Source: Lobulomyces angularis
Lineage: Eukaryota; Chytridiomycota; Chytridiomycetes; Lobulomycetales; Lobulomycetaceae
Assembly (NCBI GenBank): GCA_027604685.1
Contig: JADHYX010000042.1
Location: forward strand, 22,427-86,426
Reading direction: 5' to 3'
DNA length: 64,000 nt
This document shows, in pieces, positions 1-11,183 of this stretch. The position numbers were made by a program, and so were the translations under genes. Position 1 is the stretch's first letter. Every line of letters starts with the position of its first letter. The notes beneath the pieces are model-generated. The model was not told where the DNA came from. It saw nothing but the letters and a program-made list of their open reading frames with translations, and did not search any database.

Positions 1-722
1 TAATTTTATACCCCATTTTTTTTTTTTTTTTTTTTCTTTTTTCAGCGGCTGTTGCTGATTTTGTGGAGACTTAAGTTTTTTTTTAAACTTTCCTTTTTTT
101 GGTATTTTTATGGAAAAATTAAATTTAAAATAAAAAAAAAAAATAAAAAAAATTACTTTGAAAGTTACAAAAAAAAGAAACCATTTTTTTTTTTGTAATG
201 TTAATTTTTTTTTTTTAACAAAATAAAAAAATGGAACAAAAAAAAAAATTTATGTAAAAAATTTAATTTTTTTTTTTCAGCTAGACACGTTTAAAACGCA
301 TTTTTTTTTTTGTTTATACTTTTGCTTTTTAACAGTCTTTATCTGTCCTTATAGGAATTTTTTTTTAAAAAAAGGAAAATTTTGTAAACATTTACAACTT
401 TGTTTACAATTATACTATAAATTATGAAGATTATTTGACTACTTCAAGTCGTAAACGCAGGAATTCTTTTTTATTTTTTTTGTTGAGTTTGTTTTTCACT
501 TTTGATAAAAATAAAAAATTTTTTTTTTTGCTTTTTTTTAATAAATTTTTTTATTTTATTTTAAATAATGTTAAATAAGAAAATTAAAAAATAAAAATAA
601 ATTATAAAATTTCTTAAAATAAAAAAGTCTAATTAGAAAAAAACTAAAATAAAATAAATTATATAAAAAAAAAAATATAAATATATATACTAAATTTTTT
701 TTTTTTTTTTTTTTATTAAAAG
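1..722. other. AT homopolymer-rich DNA, no secure gene
   Basis: Mostly polyT and polyA runs broken by short unique pieces. The frame at 46-74 after a CAG acceptor would end a protein in AAVADFVET and may be another terminal exon, but nothing supports it beyond the splice-like context. Confidence 0.5.
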
Positions 723-830
723 CAAAATGATGCGAATCCACTAATAAGAAAATATTATGACAAGTTATCTCCCATTATTGGTAATGTTGTGGATAGTGTC
801 GATAAGGAACGAAAAGAAGCTGCTGGTTAA
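723..830 (+). CDS. Terminal exon of an unrecognised gene (partial model)
   Basis: After a polyT tract and an AG, an open frame of 35 codons runs to TAA at 828-830. It encodes a charged C-terminus starting QNDANPLIRKYYDKL and ending in KERKEAAG. Its composition is normal coding, unlike the surrounding A/T homopolymers. I could not join it convincingly to an upstream exon; short acceptor-flanked open stretches near 46-74 and 423-455 are candidates. Family unknown. Confidence 0.35.
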   Translation, partial: QNDANPLIRKYYDKLSPIIGNVVDSVDKERKEAAG

Positions 831-1177
831 ACATAATTATTTTTATTTTAATTTTTGCATATGTTTTTTTAATTAGTGTATTTACACATATCCTTCTAAT
901 ATTTAATTTTTTATTTTTATTTTTTTTTTACTTTTATTGGAAATTTAATTAACAGTAAAAAAAACCGATATTTATTTTAATATAACCTAATTTTTTTAAT
1001 TTTTTTTAATTTGTTTAAATTTTAATTTTTATTTTATTTTTTTTAATTAAAAACAAACTAGACAAAATGAGTTTAAATATTCATACTAATAACTAAAACA
1101 TTGTAAAGTTCTTTTTTTTTTTATTATTTTAATGTTTTTAATATTGATTTAGAGTAGAAGAAAATTTTTTTTCAATT

Positions 1178-3890
1178 TTACTTTATCTTCACACTTCTTC
1201 GAGAGCCAATCGCCTGGCTTAACCTTGTTCCATTAACAGAACTGGATGTTATATTGCTTTTAAGCTAAAAATTAAATAAAGTTAAGGTTAGAAAAAATGT
1301 TTCTTTTTCTTTGAAAAAAATTACCCTTTCCTCAACACCCAAAAGCCTGGCACTTTTGGCTCTAACTGGTTGCGTTGTTCGTGGTTGTCGCCTTAAAGGA
1401 ATTTAAAAATAATCAAATAAAACATTAATTTTACCTAGCTGTAAATGGCCTTGAATTTACAACATCCACTTTCTCTTCACTTTCAAAAATCACGTGCCGA
1501 CTTCCCTAAAAAGAAAATTAAAAATAAAAAAAATAGTTAATTATTAAATTTTTTTATTTTTTTTATTACTTTTTGTGCATCGTCTTGTGGTATACTAAAT
1601 TTAAGTGGTGGAAGCCTTTTGGATATTGAAGTACTTGGTCGCGCATCCCATGTTGGTTTTTCATTGACTTTTCCTTGACCAATACTGAAAGAAAAAATTA
1701 AAATAAAATATTTTTTTTTGTAAAGTTACCTTGTACCATATACCATGTCATTTAATAACGTAGAAACTGATTGATGCAATGGTATTAACCTCATACCACC
1801 ATTATTTCTATAATTTCAAATATTAGAATTTAATGCTTAATCAGATTTATAATTCATATATTAATACCTTTTCATATTCTGATATTTGGAGATAGCAGCA
1901 CTTGTACCTCTTAAATCAGGTTTAGCAGAAGGAGGTCTGGAAATACTTAAATTTGATTTGGAAATGGCTGCCGATTGGGGTCTTGACGACTGTGGGCGTG
2001 AAATATTGTGCTTTGCTGACTGTGGCCTGGGTAATTCTATTTCCAAACTGTAATTTATAATATAATTAAAATTAATAAAATTCTGTAGTTTCTCTTTACG
2101 GCATTGATCTAATTTTGGCTGACCACTCTCGCTTTTGCAACGGAACTGGTCTTATCGTCATTGCGCTGGCTAAATTTTGAATTACTTCGTCATCGTAATT
2201 TTGTGTCAAAGAAATTTGCCCACTTTTATTTTCTTTTTTAAAATATTTGTTAAATTTTTCATTAAAATATTCCTTTTACCTTGCGCAATAATGTCGATTA
2301 AGGGATATAATATTACCACAATCTAGTTTTTATTCAAAAAAAAAAAAAAAAAAACCATTTAAGTTAAAAATAGTTTACTAGAAATTAAAGCAATATATTC
2401 AATACCTCTGACCAAAGGTCCTCAAAAACACAATCTGTAATATCCTGTTGAATGGTTGAGGAAGGACTCTTAAGAAAATTGCTTTTTCTTTGATGCTTAT
2501 AATGACGTACAACAATATCTTCGGTATCTCCGCTAATTAATTTTTTTTGAAATTTAAATTAAATTTAAACTAATATTTAAAACGTACTGAAAATCTCTTG
2601 CAAACCATTCGTTTATAATCCCATCACTAGCTATTATCTCCTCTCCATATGGATCTATTATTGTGGTTTCAATGTCTAATATTAATGTAGTTTGTGATAA
2701 ATAGTTTGAAGGATCTCTGAAAAGGTCGTTTTGAGACTTTGCTTCTAACAAAAACAGACGAAATTCAAATTTCTTTTCAAGTTTGGTAATAAAACAATTA
2801 ATTAGTTGTATTAATTTTTATTTTTTAAATTTTGATGAATCGTGTATAAAAGTGTTTTTACTTGAAACAGCATGATTATATCAAGTTCGTTGATTGAAAC
2901 CTTTGATTCAGAATTGAAAGTCACCAGTATGATGTTAACTTCCTTAGTTAATAAATTGGTATCCGAATATAGCAAGATTTCATTATAATTTTTGTCAATC
3001 TGTTTATTTTGTTCACTCATGAAAGTGTTTAAACTTAATTGATTCTTTCCTTTTGCGGCTAATTCAAGTTTAAGTTTTTTTCCTTGTCCACTGCATTTAA
3101 TATTTTCGTTATTTGTATAATCTTTGTTAAAATCATTTGAATGTCTCAAAATACACCATTTGATATTATTTTCAAAGTTTTTGAAAAAAAAATTTTGTAA
3201 AACTTCCAATTCTTCAAAATCAAACACACTCTCAGAAAAGCAAAAATCCCTTCCAAAATCATTTGAAAATTGTGAAGATAAATGGAGTTCACTCTCTAAT
3301 AAATTTGAAGTCTCATTATTGTTTATTGAATTGTGATAAAAATATGTATTCGTTAACTGTGTTCCGCTAACAACAAATTCAGAAACGTTGTTTGATGTAG
3401 AGTTGGAAAAATGATATGGTGAAATACATCTGGGAATAATGGAATCATGGTTTAATATCTGAAATCCTAAATCCTTTGTTTGGAGCAGTTGATGACCTCT
3501 CACCCTACCCATAAAGTGAATTTTTACATTTCAGATATTGTTACCTTATATGAGGAAAAAGACAAGACCATTCCTCGCATTCATCTGCAACTGGCAGACA
3601 TTCGCTTATTTCTATATTTTTATTTTGATAATTCTGAATTTGATGAAGTTAAACATTTTCTTACCCTTATATAGGAATTCCTCAAATGTGTTGAGTAGTT
3701 GACTAACTTTAATAGTGGATTCTATGTCAAATCCCTATTATAAACAATTTAGAAAATAATTAAAATTTAAAATAACTGTTTCCCATGAATCCCACGCAGA
3801 GCTCACATCGCTAACCATACTACTGGGAGCATAATCTTTAATCTTTGAGGTAGCAGAGGAAGTTGCAGATGTGGATATATCAGACTGCAT
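1178..3890 (-). CDS. FAM149-family (DUF3719) ciliary protein
   Basis: Multi-exon gene on the minus strand, ATG at 3890, TAA at 1178-1180, at least a dozen short introns. Joining the first exons gives a Trp-rich N-terminus followed by the block CEEWSCLFPHIRVRGHQL (HIRV near residues 82-85). This matches the HLRV signature of DUF3719, the domain that defines FAM149A/B. A later exon (about 2410-2523) carries the acidic segment ending in DCVFEDLWSE, also typical of the family. The C-terminal half is low complexity, with RPQSA/RPPSA-like repeats near 1861-2046 and a basic end (RRSVKIK). Vertebrate FAM149B1 is needed for normal cilia; by homology this protein probably acts at the basal body or flagellum of a zoospore. 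The middle exon near 2750 has an ambiguous acceptor. Confidence 0.72.
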
Positions 3891-4660
3891 TTACCAAGTT
3901 ACTATTTATTTTTTACAATTTTATATTCGGTGTTTTAACTTTTAAAAACTATGTAAAACCATTAACGCGTCTCCTTTCATTGCGAACTCCATGCATTAAG
4001 TAAATAAATACAGAATGGAATAGCATTTACTAAGATTATCGAATGAAATAACACTGAAACTATTAACCTATGCTAAATATTTTTTTTTAAGTATAGAACA
4101 AATATAGAATAGTATATAAAGATTGTGTTGACTAACAAAGAAAACATAAGTTTATTTTAATTTATTTTTTTAAATCAACAATTTATAATGGAATTAGTGA
4201 AAGATATCACTGTGCTTCTTCCCTTAATTTGCAAGTTCAAGCCCACGACTATGATGCTTTTCACACAATTTTCTATAGAGTCCTTTTAAATTGAATTGCT
4301 GCCCGAAACTTAATTTTGTTTGCAATCTTATTGCCATCAACTGTCAGCTGAACAAAATTTCTTGAAAAATGACTGTTTCTGTATCCATATAGTGCTCATA
4401 TTAGCAATATTATCCTTGATACAGCAAGATATTATAAAATTGAATAAAGACTACTTCTTATTATTTGAAGTTATAATCTTTAATTCATTTTCATTTTTTT
4501 AGTGTTTTGCAATACAAATGAATACTTAAACATAAAGTAAGTTTACCATACCATTATGATACTTAATATTTAAAAAATGCAAACTTAAATGCTTAATTTA
4601 TTACAACAGAAAAAAAAAAAAAAAAAAACAATAACAAAAATTCAGTGGTTGATATAGTTA
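3891..4660. promoter_or_regulatory. Divergent intergenic region between FAM149-like gene and Zn2Cys6 gene
   Basis: 770 bp between two divergent start codons. It holds A/T tracts and an isolated 60-codon open frame at 4320-4502 that looks like chance. No tRNA, repeat or recognisable operator was seen. It presumably contains both promoters. Confidence 0.4.
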
Positions 4661-7090
4661 ATGAAACAACTGAGTCAACCATTGAGACAATCAAAAACTA
4701 AAGAAGCATGTCTCAGGTGTCGCTCATTGAAGAGAAAATGTGATTCTTTGAAACCTTCTTGTTCACGGTGTGTGGAATTTAAATGTAACTAATTTTACGT
4801 TTCTATAATTAAAAACTGGAGTAATCTTATTTTTTAAATTCTTCATTATTTCTCATTGTAGCCGACTGTCAATATAGTTTAGAAAAAAAAAAGCGTGGTC
4901 CAAAGGCTAAATATGATAAAAAATTTGAAAGAAACCATCTACATTTTAATGTATATGAAAACGTCAAAAGTGAAAATCAATACAGTAGTAGAACCGATGT
5001 AAATTCTTCTCCATTAAATCAAAGAATTTCCAAATTTGATGGCAGCACAAACTCATTTGGTGAAACCAGTGACACCAGTTCTAGTTATACCACATTTGAA
5101 AATCATGTAAATACTATTGGGAATCTCAATGTACTGGATGAAACGTCAAAATTTAATACTGAAAAAAAAATTCCCCCCATGGTAAATTCTACTGACGCAA
5201 AAGTACATTCTGCGGTGGATATTCTTTTTAATGTTTTAAATGAGGAACTCAATAATTTAAATAATCAAAATAGCTTTCATCTGACAAGGGAAGAGGCTAT
5301 TTCTTTAAATGATGATTTTCAACTATTTAATGATCAATTTTTAAATCTCAGTAATAACTGTAACTACTTGTATAGAATATCTGTGGAAAAATTTCTATGG
5401 CATTTTAAAGACGCAAAAAAACTTTTAAATTATGAAATAAATGATAATTATCACTTGAATGAAATGGATAATAATAGTTTAGAAATAATACTACTAGATG
5501 GTATTTTTGATAACAGTATTTCTATTTCATTCCTAAATTTGTCTAGTAGTAATGTTTTTGAAAAACTAAAATTTGAAGTTTTCAGTGCGAACAGCAGCTT
5601 TAATTTTATGTTAAAAAGGCAACTGTATCAAAAGGCCTTAACATTTCGTAAGATTATATGGTACTAACTTAATTTTTTATTGTCTCTTTTTTGGAAAATT
5701 TTATAGAAAATGAACCATTTATCAACATTACCTTTGCTAATCAGTGTTTAAGATCTAACCATCCGATGCTTTATTCTCCGAAATTTGGTGACCCATTGAA
5801 AGCAAGTTCCATATTTGCAGGTAATTTTTTCCCACAACTTAATTTTAACCATTTTTAATAAAAATTAAAAGCAAAAGCTGTCGAAGCTTTTAAAAATCTA
5901 AATAAAAATCAGCACTATACTACGCATTCACTACAAGCAATTTTTATGACTTCAATCTATTTCTTTTTTGTAGGAGAAAATGTTAGAGCAGAATATTATC
6001 TTGACGATTTGTTAAAAGCGGCGATTCACTGTAAATATGATAGACAAAAAAATAATTGTAAAGAAATTGGCTTTAAAAACAGGAGGCTACTATGGGTAAC
6101 TTCAACTTCCCATATACAATTTTCATTATCTATTTTCTTAAGGCGCATCTGCTAATATTTTCTAGTTTCATTAGTAATATGTACTCTTTTATAAACGAAG
6201 AGGATCACATGTATATGTTGGATGAAGAAGTTTGGAAAAATGAAGTTATTTGTGATGAACCAAATCGACCTCTTTATTTAGCAAACGTTCTATCAGCAAC
6301 GTATATAAGCATTATTGTGCAGTTGATGTTTTTTTACAGAAGGGCAATAAGACTTATTAACCAACCATATTCAACTAGTAAATATCGAAATGAAAATAAT
6401 TTCACATTTGTTTTAAACTGCTTTGCCAAAAATTCAGTGGCGGAAATTCATAAAAACTTGATATACTGGTATAATGGAATTCCTCAGGAAAATTTAAAAA
6501 TGATTTCACTAAAAAATTTCATAACTAATATTAAATACCAAAATGATTTTTTTGATATTAACTGTTTAGAAAAAATTGGATTAAACTTAATTTTTATTTC
6601 AATTTTATTTAAAATTCACTATTTTAATGTTTTTTCAAATCCTAAAGCAGATGTAGATAAAAAAATGAATGAAATTTTTCTTGTGTATGGGGATGAAAAT
6701 GATTTTTTCGAAATTACTTCCTTGGATTTTATTTTAGTGTTGGCTAGAGCATTGGCTAGCCTCTTTTTGATTCCTGAAAACACTGGGGATTTTAAATCGA
6801 ATACTAATTTCTTTTATGATTTGAAATTTGACATAGTCGTAGCTATACTCCGTAATGGTTTTTTTTTGTTATATTGATTAATATCTTTTTATTTAGTTAG
6901 AGATAATATTACAATCCTTCAAGATTGTTTGAAAAAAAAAGTTTGTGGATGGTGTGGTGATCCAAGTATTAGATTTGAAGTGTCGGGATATATTGAACTA
7001 TTTTTAGAAATTATTAGACTAAGAAATTTTCCATTGGGTAACAACATACTACTGACTTTAACGAATTCAAGTAAAATTGGATGGATTTAA
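4661..7090 (+). CDS. Zn2Cys6 fungal-type transcription factor (copy A)
   Basis: N-terminal binuclear zinc cluster with six cysteines at residues 17, 20, 27, 34, 37 and 44 (CLRCRSLKRKCDSLKPSCSR, then a C). An intron splits the cluster between Cys5 and Cys6. The basic linker KKKRGPKAKY follows, as in many fungal zinc-cluster proteins. Further exons give a helical middle domain with QAIFMTSIYFF and INEEDHMYMLDEE, fitting the fungal_trans (PF04082) regulatory domain. Five introns were placed by frame and GT/AG. The frame ends at TAA 7088-7090. Role: nuclear, sequence-specific regulator; target genes cannot be deduced. It is a paralogue of the convergent gene at 7319-9822, which shares the EEDH..ML(D/N)EE.W block. 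Confidence 0.85.
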
Positions 7091-7318
7091 CTACTCACTT
7101 CGAAAAAATTGGCAAAAATTATAATTTAAAATATTAATAATTTTGATAATATTCTGATACAAAAAAGATACTACATCGTGAAATAATTATTCTGAACCTA
7201 GAGTTATTAAAAAGGAAAATAGAAGATAAAGAAAACTTATATAATACAAATAGAAAGCAGCTTGTAAAGTAATAATTAATGCTCAAATTATTATTATATC
7301 TAATTTTATCTTTGACTC

Positions 7319-9822
7319 TTAAATTTTATTTGGAATTAAACCGTAGAAAGTTTGCCAGATATTATGTGCAAAAGGAAATTCATTCTCTTTTTTTTTTAAT
7401 TCCAATACGAAGTAAAATATGTTAATCAAATTGACTATTTCATGTTTTAAATTTAAATTTGCAAAATTAAAATCAAGTAATGTTAAGCAAATTTCAATGG
7501 CCTCTTTGAGGGTAAAAACTAATATAACTTCTGAACTTGTACTGATGTAAAAAACTCTTTTTATTTCATTAAATTCTTTCGGGCCATTTATTAATAGTAG
7601 TTTCACTAAACTTCTTAATAAGAGCACTAGCATTTCAAAGGAGTTAAACTCTTGGGAGTTAGTTTTTTGAGAAATTGTAAATCTGTAAAAAAAAGTGTAA
7701 ATTATTTTTCTACATTATTTTCATTTTAATACGTATCCGTTAAACCAAGATTAAAGGCAAAAATATGTAACTTTAGCAGTGTCCACACCAAGAATAAGAT
7801 AGAGGGCATATTAGAAATTAAATCAAATTCGAAAATTTGCTTATTATTAAAAGCGCCATCACTCTCATCAAAATAGGTTTTTAAATAATTTTGAGTAGTA
7901 AACAATCCAAAATTTTCAAAAATTTGAAAATTTCGGTCCAAATTTTCGTGCCAGCTTATCAAACTGTTGTGTAAGTTCACAATTCTTGAAACTGCATTGA
8001 ATTTAAAATAATTATTTTGTAGGTTTAAATTGTTGCTCAATTTTTCATTGTTGGTCATTAGCCTCTGCAAGCTTTTAAAAAAAAAAACTTGTTGCAAAAT
8101 CTGGGTATATCGCTCAGCGTTTACCTACATGTACATAGGAAAAGGAAAAAAAATTATTTATTTAAACAAAAAAATATTTCATAAAAATAAAACTTTAAAG
8201 TTATATCCTAAACTTACATATCCAAAAAATGCACTATGTCCCATACTGTTGAACATTGTTGAAAAAGGGAGTCCTAAAATAAAATATTAGTTATTAATAA
8301 TTATCTTCTTGAGACACAAAATCTACCAAGTTTCAACCACTCTTCTTCATTCAACATTTCTAAGTGATCTTCTTCACTGATAAAATTTTCGTTCCAGTAA
8401 ATTGAATAAAAAATGGAGTAAAATAACAAATTACTCCAAATTAATCTTCTACTTCGTTTATCATTTAAACTTAAATTTAAGTCCTTTACTCCAGTATCGA
8501 ATTCTAACAATATGGCTTTTACATAGGAGAAAGTAACATAGTAGGTTAATGATATACAATTTCTTTTGATAGAAAAAAAAATTAAACCTTTCATATGCAG
8601 CTCTAAAAAAATTTCCTTGAATTTAATTTTCTCATCAAAAATTAAAAAAAAATTTAACAGAATTATTTTAGTTTGCAAAGTTTCTATATCAATTTTTTTT
8701 TTTCTTTTTTCCAACTCGAGTAAACTTAAATCTGATAATTTTATTAAACTTTCCTTAGTTAAAAAATATTTCCTTGGAACTTCTAAAAAAATTGCGTAAA
8801 GATAACATTTGGGACATCGATATAAAGCTTGCTCATATAATAACTCTTCATTCAATTAAAAAATTAAAATGTCATAATTTTAAATTTTTTAAATTTAACT
8901 ATACCTCTAATAATATCATTTCGATTTTCTAAAACATGCTGAGTGAATTCCTCTACCTATCAATCTATTAATAAAATGAAAATTCATAAACTCGCATGCC
9001 TCTGAACTAGGAAAAAGTGGTATAAAGGTAACTATCGTCTTAGATTCAAATAATATATCAAAAAGTTTATAAAAAATTTCATCTTTGATGAAATTAGTAT
9101 TCAAATTGAATTCCAGGTTATCAAAAACATTAAAAGCAACTTCCTCCTTTTCCATGTACCAAAGTAAGTCAGACAAATTAAGAATGGAGTAGTTAAAAGA
9201 ATTTTTCTCATCTGCTAGTAAATTGCTGCTTAAAACGCGGTGGTGATTGGATGTGATTTTAATTTCTTGCCTGTGATCTAAGTCAAAATCTAAACGAAGT
9301 TATTCGTTTCAGCGATTGGAGATGAGTTAAAGTTATTTCCTATAAACGAAATCGTACCTGCAGGATTTAATATCAAGCTGGAGGTAGACGACGAATGATT
9401 ACTCATATTTTTCTCTTCTTCCGTAAGGTTTTGTCTTAAATAATCTTCAAAAACTTCATCTTTTCTTGATTTTGGTCCTCTCCTGTTATATTTTAATTCA
9501 TTATTTTGCAAATAATGGAAATGTAATTTATAAATGTGCTTTTGATAACAACAATTTTTTTATTTTTAGTAAAAGAAATAATCAAGAAAAAAATAGTTAC
9601 AACCTTGACTTCTTTTGATAAACACAATCGAAATTTTTTTCAAAACAGTTCTTACAAGGTATTTCACCACCACATTTTTTCTTTCGTTTCCTTATCAATA
9701 AGTATACGATAAATTGTTTGAAACTATTTTATTACCTGCATCTATCACTTAATATAAACAAAATAAAATTTTTATTTTACAAATTAGCAGTTTTACCAAG
9801 CTGATGTTATATTTTTTCTCAT
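7319..9822 (-). CDS. Zn2Cys6 fungal-type transcription factor (copy B)
   Basis: Minus-strand gene converging on copy A. Joining three small exons gives MRKNITSACDRCRKRKKKCG with cysteines at 9, 12, 19, 25, 28 and 35, a complete Zn2Cys6 cluster. The second exon is only 12 nt (9736-9747) and supplies the end of Cys9 plus D, R, Cys12 and part of R13. The RRGPKSRKD linker follows. A 28-nt intron (8929-8956) and others restore an uninterrupted fungal_trans-like region, including ISEEDHLEMLNEEEW, the counterpart of copy A. TAA is at 7319-7321. Apparent stops inside the gene all fall in introns with usable GT/AG sites, so it reads as intact. Regulatory target unknown. Confidence 0.8.
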
Positions 9823-10168
9823 CCAATTAATATTTTTACATTAATTAAATATAAAAGTTATTTTTTAAAAAAGATATCTCAATGATATTATAACGTATCT
9901 CTTCATAAATTAAATAAACTACTATATTTATAAACTTATTGAAAATCAAAACTTAAATTAATTGAAATATTGATTTTTAATAGAAATTATATGTGAATGT
10001 CAAAAAAAAAAATTACAGTTTATTAGGAAATACCAGGCAATGGCAAAATAAAGCATAAAATAAATTGATTACACCAAACTAGATACCAAAGAGCTTTAAA
10101 ACACTCTATATATAGAAAAATTATCTAGAAGAAGTTAGTTCAGATTATAAAAATAAAAAATTTTACAA
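9823..10168. other. Short intergenic region, nothing recognised
   Basis: AT-rich spacer upstream of copy B. No ORF, RNA gene or repeat was recognised; it likely contains the copy B promoter. Confidence 0.4.
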
Positions 10169-10478
10169 TTACATGTCATCAACCGAACTAGAAGCCCAAA
10201 CCATAGAGAGAGCTTGACCTCTAACAGTAAGAACTTGCAACTTAAAAATTAAATGTGGTAAAAAAACAATGCAAAACAAAACAAAAGAATACCCTAGAAT
10301 TGGTAGGAATTACAAGGGAATTAGATAAAGCATTTATTTGGTCACTTTGCATGGAGATTGAAATAGTGGGATTGGAAATGTTGAATTTTAAATTTGTTGA
10401 AGAAAATTTCAAGTAAGAATTTTTTACTTTTGATTTTGGTATCAGATTTTTCTTTATATTTCTCAGGCAGAATCTCAT
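10169..10478 (-). CDS. Small unknown protein, probable organelle-targeted N-terminus
   Basis: Two exons (10293-10478 and 10169-10240) join in frame across a 52-nt intron to give 85 residues. The first 30 residues are rich in Lys/Arg/Ser with no acidic residues (MRFCLRNIKKNLIPKSKVKN), as expected of a mitochondrial presequence. The C-terminal part, LQVLTVRGQALSMVWASSS, is more conserved-looking and ends VDDM. I do not recognise the family. The clean frame across the intron is the main support. Confidence 0.45.
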
Positions 10479-11183
10479 TTTTAAATTTTTAATTCTACAA
10501 ATAAATAAAAAAAGTCCTATTATTGTATTTTATTTTAACATGAAAAATAAAAAAAAAAAAAAAAAAAAATTATATTAACAGAATTGCATTAATCTAACTG
10601 CATTTTTTTTTTTTTAATTATCACTTTCCTAAAAAAAATTTCCTAGAACTATCTTCAAGCAAATGGTGTTGGAGATTAAAATTCTCATTCTAGCTCCATA
10701 GTCTTCTTGCCTTTGTAGGCAAGTCTAAAACACAACTACAAAGACATCTTTAATACAACAGCCTCACATGTATATCTCTAAGTTATCATGCATTCATTTC
10801 CAATTACTGTTGTATTAAAATTTTGTGCTGACTGAAAATCTAAAGCCATATACTCATGAATTGGTTGACTCAATCTGTGACATTACCAAAAGGTTTAATG
10901 GTAGCAATTTTTGTAGAAAGTATAAATTTATTTAAATTCAAAATCATTCTAAATTGAACTTTTCTTTTACAACCTTCTGATAAATAATTTATCAAAAAAA
11001 AAAAAGTAAACTTTTCTGAATTTAGAAACAAGAGAAACCTTTAGCATTTACAAAAAATAAAACTGTTTAACTGCTACGGCAGGTATAAAATAAACCTTTA
11101 TCAAAGTTGGTGGCATATAATCCTTGAAGAACTTTCATTTACAAAATTTCAAATAAAAATTTTTTCTGATTGAAATTTTCAAG
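10479..11183. other. Intergenic region with inverted repeats; possible structured RNA
   Basis: Upstream of the intersectin-like gene. Within it, 10640-10940 is less AT-biased than its flanks and contains a perfect 6-bp hairpin (CTTGCC/GGCAAG, 10706-10723) and a perfect 13-bp inverted repeat (10749-10761 with 10807-10819). No coding frame is seen. It could be a non-coding RNA or promoter structure; unproven. Confidence 0.35.

Noticed and set aside
4200..4300. Possible tRNA suggested by GTTCAAGCCC
   Set aside because: No matching acceptor, D or anticodon stem could be folded by eye.
4320..4502. 60-codon open frame between FAM149 and Zn2Cys6 genes
   Set aside because: Hydrophobic, biased composition, no splice or homology support; chance ORF in AT-rich DNA.
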